This document shows positions 1 through 5,448 of a stretch of DNA of 5,448 nt, one piece after another. A program made the translations under genes and the position numbers. Numbering within the stretch: position 1 is the first letter of the stretch; each line of letters starts with the position of its first letter. The notes under the pieces are model-generated. The model ran no database searches, had not been told where the DNA came from, and worked only from the letters and a program-made list of their open reading frames with translations. The DNA is from Pseudomonadota bacterium. Its GTDB lineage: Bacteria > Pseudomonadota > Gammaproteobacteria > Competibacterales > Competibacteraceae. Where the stretch lies: the NCBI GenBank assembly GCA_018262135.1, contig JAGTSD010000143.1, positions 1 through 5,448 on the forward strand. Direction: 5' to 3'.

Positions 1-2
1 TT

Positions 3-767
3 ATGACCGTTCATCTCTATTTTTCGTTGATCCCCGAGGCGCTGATCGTTTCCATGCTCGCGCCGGAGCAGTTTGGGCAGTACTACGCTACGGGTCCCAA
101 GTACAAATCCAAGGGGCAGGCGATCTTCTTCGAGGTCGATCCCGCATTCCGCCACGACTTTTTCGATATTGAGGAGGGCATCAGGCGTTGTGTGCCGCAT
201 CCGGATGGCGCACCGAAAAACTCGGTTTACATTTCGGTTTATCGAGTTCTGGAACACATTCCAGTGAGCGCGCTGGGCAAGCTCTATCTGAGCACGGCTT
301 ACGGCCATACCCTGGGCTTGGCGCGGGGTACGATCACGCCGCGGGAAGGACCAGGGCTGCACATGTACCAGGACCTGGCGCCGATCAACAGCCTGGTGGT
401 CAGCACGCAAGATCCGGTCAGCTACTATCAGGGGGTCACCAGCCAGCCGGCCAAATTCATCCGCTTCCCCGGCCTTTGCTTCGTCGAACTGGGCTTGGGC
501 GCCCTGGCGACCGATCCCGAGAACGGGCCGGTGGGCGATCTGCCCTATTCGTTCATGCACCACCTGCGCGAGGCTCTACTGGAACTGGACCAGCAGAGCA
601 AGCAGAGCAAGCTGGTGCATCGGGTGCATTCGCTGGAATTCCCGTACCGGATGATCAAGAGCGGTTTCTACATGGGCAACGGTCCGGATCTGGCGTTCTA
701 TCCGATGCCTTCGCATGAAGCGCTGCGCCGGGAGAACAATCAGTGGTGGCGCTCGGCTAATCTCTGA
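3..767 (+). CDS. Conserved-looking hypothetical protein of unknown function
   Basis: The frame reads 254 residues from an ATG at the window edge to a TGA. I do not recognise a named domain. The start MTVHLYFSLIPEAL looks like a natural N-terminus, but only two bases lie upstream, so the ribosome binding site cannot be seen and a longer protein is not excluded. The protein looks soluble and mixed alpha/beta: residues 1-20 are mildly hydrophobic without a signal-peptide pattern, and no membrane helix is evident. Aromatic and charged segments that look constrained include FFEVDP (about 43-48), the IEEGIRRCVPHPDG stretch (about 56-69) and the YRMIKSGFYMGNGPD segment near the C-terminus. Codon use is GC-rich like its neighbours. 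It converges on the degV-like gene, so it is not in that gene's operon. Coding status is well supported by length and protein-like composition; function is unknown. Confidence 0.82.
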   Translation: MTVHLYFSLIPEALIVSMLAPEQFGQYYATGPKYKSKGQAIFFEVDPAFRHDFFDIEEGIRRCVPHPDGAPKNSVYISVYRVLEHIPVSALGKLYLSTAYGHTLGLARGTITPREGPGLHMYQDLAPINSLVVSTQDPVSYYQGVTSQPAKFIRFPGLCFVELGLGALATDPENGPVGDLPYSFMHHLREALLELDQQSKQSKLVHRVHSLEFPYRMIKSGFYMGNGPDLAFYPMPSHEALRRENNQWWRSANL

Positions 768-820
768 AGGATTGGTTCCGGCTGGGCCATCCTCGAGCGC
801 GGGCGCGCACCGAGGCCGGA

Positions 821-882
821 TGCTGGACGGGTTCTTCGCGCGCCGGCGGCCGGGCCGCCGCGCTGGAGCGCCCAGTCCAGCA
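821..882. terminator. Nested GC-rich dyad between convergent genes, possible bidirectional terminator
   Basis: An outer perfect 8-bp inverted repeat (TGCTGGAC at 821-828, GTCCAGCA at 875-882) encloses an inner 7-bp hairpin (CGGCGGC at 844-850, loop 851-853, GCCGCCG at 854-860). It fills much of the 118-base gap between two convergent stop codons and ends three bases before the degV stop, which is where a shared terminator would sit. Neither strand has a clear T tract after the dyad, so it does not meet the standard intrinsic-terminator pattern. It may instead protect 3' ends, or simply reflect the high GC content. Confidence 0.35.
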
Positions 883-885
883 ATT

Positions 886-1887
886 CTATCCTTGGTAGGC
901 GCTCTTGACGTTGGCGTCGGTTGCAAGAGGCGGTCCGGCGATATAGGCCAGCGCGAACGAACCCGGCCCCACATTGACGCCCGCCGTGGTGCTCATGACC
1001 GATAGCAACACCTCGATTCCACGGGCGTTGGCATAGCGTTCGAAATCCGCGAACGCCCGCTTGCGACGGATGACTTCGAGATCGCCGGCATAGCTGGTGT
1101 TGATGATGCGGGTCGCCAGCCCCTGGTCGATGGCCTGCCGGGCGATCTCGAGCAGCTTGATCAGCGCATGGTCGAACCCCCGCTCCTTGGCGACTACCCG
1201 GCTTTCACCCTGATGGAAGCCGATGATCGGCTTGATGTCGAGCAGCGAACCAAGGTGGTAGCCGAACAGCCCGACCGTCTTTTCCCCTTTTTTGCTGCCG
1301 CGGTAGCGGAGGTAGAACAGATCTTCGGGGACCAGATAGGCATGAACCTGCCGGCTGAGTTGTTCGACGGCGTTGCGCAGGGCGCCAAAGGACAGGTTCT
1401 CCTGTTCCAGCAGGCGGATGGCTTCATGGACCAGCACGCCCTGGCCGGTGAACATGTTTTTGCTGTCCAGGACGTTCAGATAAAACGAGCCGGTCATGCC
1501 GGCTTTCTGCCGCCGCTCCCGATACTGCTTGAGGACGGCGAAGGACGCCTCGGTGGCATTCGCGAAAATCAGGCTGCGGGCCTGGGAGATGGTGATGACC
1601 AGAACCCGGTCGTATTTGAGCACCAGATCATCCAGGAACATCGCCCTGATCTGTTCCGCTGAAAACGGCGTGGTTTCGGCATCCAGCGTCTTTTCGGCCA
1701 GATATCTGCGATAGAAAGCCTGGGTCGCTTCCGGGTCGCGGACATCCCTGAAGGTATCGTAGCCGAAATGCAAATTGATCGGCATGATATGGATGCCGTG
1801 GCTTTGAATGTAGGACTGCGGCAGATCACAGGCCGAATCAATGACGAAGCCGGTTCGCACGGTCTTTTCCCCTGACTTATCAGTCAC
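886..1887 (-). CDS. DegV family protein (fatty-acid-binding fold)
   Basis: The N-terminal FVIDSACDLP (residues 14-23) is the DegV signature, and GVNVGPG (303-309) matches the family's C-terminal G-x-H/N-x-GPG loop. DegV/FakB proteins bind a single fatty acid; in Firmicutes they present it to the kinase FakA. No FakA homologue is in this window, so the role here is open. At 333 residues it is longer than the usual 280 or so, with extra sequence in the middle and at the C-terminus. The ligand-contact motifs are atypical: TTPF at 72-75 where TSQP is common, SQARSL at 101-106 where S-x-x-S-G-T is common, and Asn305 where His is common. The start is uncertain. GTG at 1887 has GGAGA 13 bases upstream, while an in-frame GTG at 1860 has AGGGGA 7 bases upstream and would put the signature at the very N-terminus, as in most relatives. 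The gene appears monocistronic, transcribed from the AT-rich region near 2000. Confidence 0.93.
   Translation of the reverse strand: MTDKSGEKTVRTGFVIDSACDLPQSYIQSHGIHIMPINLHFGYDTFRDVRDPEATQAFYRRYLAEKTLDAETTPFSAEQIRAMFLDDLVLKYDRVLVITISQARSLIFANATEASFAVLKQYRERRQKAGMTGSFYLNVLDSKNMFTGQGVLVHEAIRLLEQENLSFGALRNAVEQLSRQVHAYLVPEDLFYLRYRGSKKGEKTVGLFGYHLGSLLDIKPIIGFHQGESRVVAKERGFDHALIKLLEIARQAIDQGLATRIINTSYAGDLEVIRRKRAFADFERYANARGIEVLLSVMSTTAGVNVGPGSFALAYIAGPPLATDANVKSAYQG
1873..1886. repeat. Short dyad TGACT-N4-AGTCA at the degV start
   Basis: A perfect 5+5 inverted repeat with a 4-base spacer (1878-1881) overlaps the GTG at 1887. If translation really begins at GTG 1860, the dyad lies in the leader, directly before the ribosome binding site, where a protein operator or small RNA hairpin could act. 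Ten matched bases can occur by chance, so this is only a note. Confidence 0.2.
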
Positions 1888-1955
1888 TTATATCGCCCGT
1901 TCTCCACACCGCTTCCGAGATCCGGCAGGAATTCGCGTGCGGGCGGATCAAATGA

Positions 1956-1978
1956 CGCGACCGGGCTGCGTCGCGCAG
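1956..1978 (-). promoter_or_regulatory. Overlapping alternative hairpins in the degV leader
   Basis: Two stems share bases and cannot form together. Stem A pairs CGCGAC (1956-1961) with GTCGCG (1970-1975) around an 8-base loop. Stem B pairs CTGCG (1966-1970) with CGCAG (1974-1978) around a 3-base loop. Both fall in the predicted transcribed leader, downstream of the -10 box at 1995-2000 and about 70 bases before GTG 1887. No riboswitch family is recognised, and GC-rich sequence makes short stems common. Confidence 0.25.
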
Positions 1979-1994
1979 GGCGAGGAACAAAAAA

Positions 1995-2023
1995 ATTATA
2001 GCGATCTTTGCGTTGTTTAACCC
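1995..2023 (-). promoter_or_regulatory. Probable sigma-70-type promoter for the degV-like gene
   Basis: The minus strand carries a perfect TATAAT at 2000-1995, in an AT-rich island that stands out from the GC-rich surroundings and is followed by a T7 tract. The -35 is weak: GGGTTA (2023-2018) at 17-base spacing, or TTAAAC (2020-2015) at a short 14-base spacing. The -35 region includes a small dyad, AACC-C-GGTT (2019-2027, + strand). Transcription would begin near 1988 and leave a leader of about 100 bases before GTG 1887. The site lies after the pssA stop codon, so it would separate degV from the ilv-pssA operon. No convincing hairpin precedes the T7 tract, so I do not call a pssA terminator here. 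Confidence 0.45.
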
Positions 2024-2070
2024 GGTTTATTAAGACTTCTTGGTGACGGGTGCCAGTTCTGACGCCAGGG

Positions 2071-2814
2071 TTAGGGGTTTCCGATTTGCCGCCGTGAATG
2101 TCGTCGCCAACGCCAGAGGAACAGCACCTTGGGCGGGTCGATCGAGATAAAGACGAGCGCGAGCACCACCAGCAGCGCTGCCATAAACGGTACCCGCCCG
2201 CGCAGATCCACCTGCTTGAAGCTGAAATAGAGAATGTTGCTGAACATCAGCGCCCCCGCGCCGATGGTGACGATCAGCGCTGGCCAGAGCATCTGGACGC
2301 CGCTCAGGCCCAGATCGGTGCTGAACCAGACCAGCCCCGTTACGATGGCGGCGGCCGAGGGGCTGGGCAGGCCGATAAAATAGCGCTTGTCGGTGCTGCC
2401 GATCTGGACGTTGAAGCGGGCCAGACGCAGGGCGGTCATGACCGTGTAGAAGAACGCCGCCAGCCAGCCAAGCTTGGACAGGAATGGCCCCATGCTGGTC
2501 ATGGTACCCAGCGCCCATTGATACATGATCAGCGCTGGAGCCAGGCCGAACGAGATCAGATCGGCCAGGCTGTCATACTCGGCGCCGAACTCGCTTTCCG
2601 TATGGGTCAACCGGGCGACCCGGCCATCCAGCCCATCCAGCACCATAGCGATGAAGACGCTGACAGCAGCGGATTCGAAGCGGCCGTGCAGGGCGGCAAT
2701 AATGGCGTAGAAACCGCAGAACAGGACGGCCGTAGTGAACAGATTGGGCAACAGATAGAGGCCGCGCCGGCGGCGAACTTCGGGGGTTTCTGGAGTCATG
2801 GGGTTCGCCAGCAA
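2071..2814 (-). CDS. pssA: CDP-diacylglycerol--serine O-phosphatidyltransferase (phosphatidylserine synthase)
   Basis: This is an integral inner-membrane enzyme that transfers a phosphatidyl group from CDP-diacylglycerol to L-serine, giving phosphatidylserine and CMP. Phosphatidylserine is the precursor of phosphatidylethanolamine. The CDP-alcohol phosphatidyltransferase motif D-x2-D-G-x2-A-R-x8-G-x3-D-x3-D is complete: counting from the ATG at 2799 the residues are D55, D58, G59, A62, R63, G72, D76 and D80. About seven hydrophobic segments follow the basic N-terminus. The C-terminus is odd: after DPPKVLFL the protein goes straight to WRWRRHSRRQIGNP, where relatives usually have another hydrophobic helix with a Y-x-x-SGP-like motif. 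The start is uncertain. TTG 2814 gives 247 residues and ATG 2799 gives 242; neither has a directly adjacent Shine-Dalgarno, but a strong one lies beyond a hairpin at 2822-2872. It is the last gene of the ilvI-ilvH-ilvC-pssA run, an arrangement I recall from other gammaproteobacteria. Confidence 0.95.
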   Translation of the reverse strand: MLANPMTPETPEVRRRRGLYLLPNLFTTAVLFCGFYAIIAALHGRFESAAVSVFIAMVLDGLDGRVARLTHTESEFGAEYDSLADLISFGLAPALIMYQWALGTMTSMGPFLSKLGWLAAFFYTVMTALRLARFNVQIGSTDKRYFIGLPSPSAAAIVTGLVWFSTDLGLSGVQMLWPALIVTIGAGALMFSNILYFSFKQVDLRGRVPFMAALLVVLALVFISIDPPKVLFLWRWRRHSRRQIGNP

Positions 2815-2821
2815 AGGTGGA

Positions 2822-2878
2822 AAGGCAGGGCGGCAGCGGATAATGATCGCTGCGCCCCCGCCCTGGTGCCTTACCTCC

Positions 2879-2879
<1 letters not shown>
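2822..2879 (-). promoter_or_regulatory. Perfect Shine-Dalgarno followed by long hairpin upstream of pssA
   Basis: Reading the minus strand, AGGAGGT (2879-2873) overlaps the ilvC TGA stop, but no ATG, GTG or TTG follows at normal spacing. Instead an imperfect 17-bp stem starts at once: AAGGCA (2872-2867) with TGCCTT (2827-2822), GGGCG with CGCCC (2863-2859 with 2832-2828), and GCAGCG with CGCTGC (2853-2848 with 2838-2833). Bulges are at 2864-2866 and 2854-2858, and the loop is 2839-2847. Seven bases separate the end of the stem from TTG 2814. Folding could therefore bring the Shine-Dalgarno to the pssA start. Alternatively ACCT at 2818-2815 could pair with AGGT of the Shine-Dalgarno and mask it. 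The stem has no T tract, so it is not a standard terminator. Confidence 0.5.
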
Positions 2880-3916
<1,037 letters not shown>

Positions 3917-3918
3917 TT

Positions 3919-3960
3919 AAAAACAGGCCATCCCCGACGGGAACAGGCGATGGGGATGGC
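3919..3960 (-). terminator. Terminator-like hairpin between ilvH and ilvC
   Basis: On the minus strand GCCATCCCC (3960-3952) and GGGGATGGC (3935-3927) form a perfect 9-bp GC-rich stem around a 16-base loop. CTG and then TTTTT (3923-3919) follow directly. This is close to an intrinsic terminator, apart from the large loop. It sits inside the operon, 19 bases after the ilvH stop and before the ilvC ribosome binding site. It may partly terminate transcription, so that ilvC and pssA are made at a different level from ilvIH, or it may fix an mRNA end. No leader peptide rich in Ile, Val or Leu codons is seen in the gap, so classical attenuation is not supported. Confidence 0.5.
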
Positions 3961-3979
3961 GAGGATTCGCAACGGGAGG

Positions 3980-4483
3980 TCAGGCGTGCAGCGCCTTCTG
4001 CCCGAGCGCGATGCCGGTGGCCCCCGAACGCACCACTTCGAGGATGGCGTCCTTTTCGACCGCGCGCAGGAAGTTGTCCAGCTTGCTGCCGGTGCCGGTC
4101 AGTTCGATGGTGTAGGTCGCATCGGTCACGTCGAGCACGTGACCGCCGAAAATATCGGCCAGCCGCTTCATCTCGGCCCGCAACTCGCCGCTGGCCCTGG
4201 TCTTGACCAGCATCAATTCGCGCTCGATGGCGTCGGTCTCGCTCAGGTCGATCAGTCGAACCACGTCAATCAACTTGTTGAGCTGCTTGACGATCTGCTC
4301 GATGATCTGCTTGTTGCCGTAGGTGACCAGGGTCAGGCGCGACAAGGTCGGATCGTCGGTAGGCGCCACCGTCAGGCTCTCGATGTTGTAACCGCGCGCC
4401 GAAAACAGGTTGGCGACCCGCGACAGAGCGCCGGCTTCATTCTCCATCAGGATCGAAATCAAGTGACGATCGTTGTTATTCAT
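3980..4483 (-). CDS. ilvH: Acetolactate synthase small (regulatory) subunit
   Basis: This is the regulatory subunit of acetohydroxyacid synthase (also named ilvN in some annotations). It stimulates the catalytic subunit and mediates feedback inhibition by valine. The 167 residues contain an N-terminal ACT domain (about 7-80) with the highly conserved stretches MENEAGALSRV (13-23) and RGYNIESLTVAPTDDPTLSR (30-49), then the small-subunit C-terminal domain (about 85-160) with MLVK and ARSG-type segments. N15, G18 and N33 correspond to E. coli IlvH N11, G14 and N29, the valine-site residues, so valine sensitivity is expected by inference. The ATG overlaps the ilvI stop as ATGA, indicating translational coupling, with AGGGA about 10 bases upstream. 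No truncation or unusual sequence is seen. Confidence 0.97.
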   Translation of the reverse strand: MNNNDRHLISILMENEAGALSRVANLFSARGYNIESLTVAPTDDPTLSRLTLVTYGNKQIIEQIVKQLNKLIDVVRLIDLSETDAIERELMLVKTRASGELRAEMKRLADIFGGHVLDVTDATYTIELTGTGSKLDNFLRAVEKDAILEVVRSGATGIALGQKALHA

Positions 4484-5448
4484 AGCAGCACCATCCCTTC
4501 ATCGTGAGTCGAAACCATCTCGTCGCGTTCGGCCAGCAGCATCTCGTTCTGGCCGCCGCCGGAGGGAATCATCGGGAACACGTTCTCGCTGGCGTCGGTG
4601 AGGAAATCGAGGAACACCGTCCGATCCTTCATCGCGAACGCCTCGCGCAGCGCGCCTTCCACGTCGCCCGGCTTCTCGATGCGCATCCCGACATGGCCAT
4701 AGGCCTCGGCCAGCTTGACGAAATCCGGCAGCGCCTCGAAGTAGGTCATGCAGTAGCGCTTCTGGTAGAAGAATTCCTGCCACTGCCGCACCATGCCCAG
4801 ATAGCCGTTGTTCAGGTTCACGATCTTGACCGGGGTGTGGTACTGTTTCATGGTCGCCAGTTCTTGCGCCATCATCTGAATGCTGCCGTCGCCGGTGATA
4901 CAGACCACGTCCTGATCGGGGAAGGCGAATTTGGCGCCCATCGCCGCCGGCAGGCCGAAGCCCATGGTGCCCAGCCCGCCGGAATTGATCCACTGGCGCG
5001 GCCGGTCGAAGGGATAGTACTGAGCCGCCCACATCTGATGCTGGCCGACGTCGGAGGTGATGATGGCCTGGCCTGCGGTCACCTGATACAGCTTCTCGAT
5101 CACGAACTGGGGCTTGATCACTTCATCGCTGTTGCGATAGCTCAGCGATTTCATGGCCCGCCATTCGTCAATTTGCCGCCACCAGCGCGCCAGGGCGTCG
5201 GTATCGGGCTTGAGCTTCTCATCGCGGATCACGTTGATCATCGCCCGCAGCACGTGCGGTACCGAACCGACGATGGGAATATCCACGTGGACGTTTTTGG
5301 AGATCGAGGAGGGATCAATATCCACGTGAACGATCTTGGCGCCCGGGCAGAACTTTTCGATCTTGCCGGTCACCCGGTCGTCGAAGCGGGCGCCGATGGC
5401 GATCAGCACGTCGCATTCGTGCATCGCCATATTGGCTTCATAGGTGCC
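4480..5448 (-). CDS. ilvI: Acetolactate synthase large (catalytic) subunit, N-terminus outside window
   Basis: This is the thiamine-diphosphate-dependent catalytic subunit (also annotated ilvB) that condenses pyruvate with pyruvate or 2-oxobutanoate, the first shared step of valine and isoleucine synthesis. Only the C-terminal 322 residues are present. The frame stays open to the window edge, and the six residues before the internal Met at 5430 (GTYEAN) match the family, so that Met is not the start. About 250 residues are missing. Numbering from that Met, the visible part covers the end of the central domain (IGARFDDRVTG, about 12-22) and the C-terminal ThDP-binding domain, with GDGS at 180-183 and the closing NN at 207-208, the classic GDG-x(n)-NN cofactor motif. 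The conserved GMVRQWQ-x-x-F-Y segment follows at 212-222. The stop overlaps the ilvH start by four bases. Nothing suggests a pseudogene. Confidence 0.97.
   Translation of the reverse strand, partial: GTYEANMAMHECDVLIAIGARFDDRVTGKIEKFCPGAKIVHVDIDPSSISKNVHVDIPIVGSVPHVLRAMINVIRDEKLKPDTDALARWWRQIDEWRAMKSLSYRNSDEVIKPQFVIEKLYQVTAGQAIITSDVGQHQMWAAQYYPFDRPRQWINSGGLGTMGFGLPAAMGAKFAFPDQDVVCITGDGSIQMMAQELATMKQYHTPVKIVNLNNGYLGMVRQWQEFFYQKRYCMTYFEALPDFVKLAEAYGHVGMRIEKPGDVEGALREAFAMKDRTVFLDFLTDASENVFPMIPSGGGQNEMLLAERDEMVSTHDEGMVLL

Noticed and set aside
576..1005. Short overlapping frames on both strands around the end of the first gene and the convergent gap
   Set aside because: They are Arg/Pro/Ala-rich products of GC-rich DNA overlapping two better genes, with no protein-like features.
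1168..1662. Open frame of 164 codons on the + strand opposite the degV-like gene
   Set aside because: It is antisense to a well-supported DegV protein and shows no family signature or ribosome binding site.
1989..1997. T7 tract on the minus strand as the terminator of the ilv-pssA operon
   Set aside because: No stable hairpin precedes it. It directly follows TATAAT and is better read as the AT-rich start region of the degV promoter.
2030..2518. Alternative minus-strand frame that could extend PssA past its stop by a frameshift
   Set aside because: I looked there for the missing last helix. The tail reads LALATTFTAANRKP and onward, which is not a long hydrophobic helix with an SGP motif, so a simple frameshift does not explain the short C-terminus.
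3950..4507. Open frame of 185 codons on the + strand opposite ilvH
   Set aside because: It is the complementary shadow of ilvH, which is clearly recognised residue by residue.

Overview
The window is GC-rich, compactly coded DNA from a bacterium. The protein sequences and the order ilvI-ilvH-ilvC-pssA suggest a gammaproteobacterium, perhaps a Chromatiales- or Competibacter-like lineage. That placement is inference from remembered gene order and protein style, not from a search.

Layout. Positions 3-767 on the + strand hold a conserved-looking protein of unknown function whose upstream region lies outside the window. It converges on a minus-strand DegV-family gene (886-1887), with a GC-rich nested dyad between them (821-882). 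A 183-base gap (1888-2070) carries a good minus-strand -10 box and a leader with overlapping hairpins, probably the degV promoter region. The rest of the window is a minus-strand operon read from right to left: ilvI (5' end cut off by the window), ilvH (4-base overlap with ilvI), ilvC, and pssA.

How the genes work together. IlvI and IlvH form acetohydroxyacid synthase and IlvC is ketol-acid reductoisomerase, so the operon encodes the first two shared steps of isoleucine/valine synthesis. PssA makes phosphatidylserine, the precursor of phosphatidylethanolamine, and so ties membrane lipid synthesis to a branched-chain amino acid operon. DegV proteins bind fatty acids, a loose lipid theme next to pssA.

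No mobile element, CRISPR array, tRNA or clearly novel multi-gene system is visible. The most interesting signals are in the RNA between genes. A perfect Shine-Dalgarno sequence overlaps the ilvC stop codon but is separated from any pssA start by a long hairpin that may bridge or mask it. A terminator-like hairpin with a T5 tract lies between ilvH and ilvC. PssA also seems to lack its usual last membrane helix, and the DegV ligand motifs are unusual.
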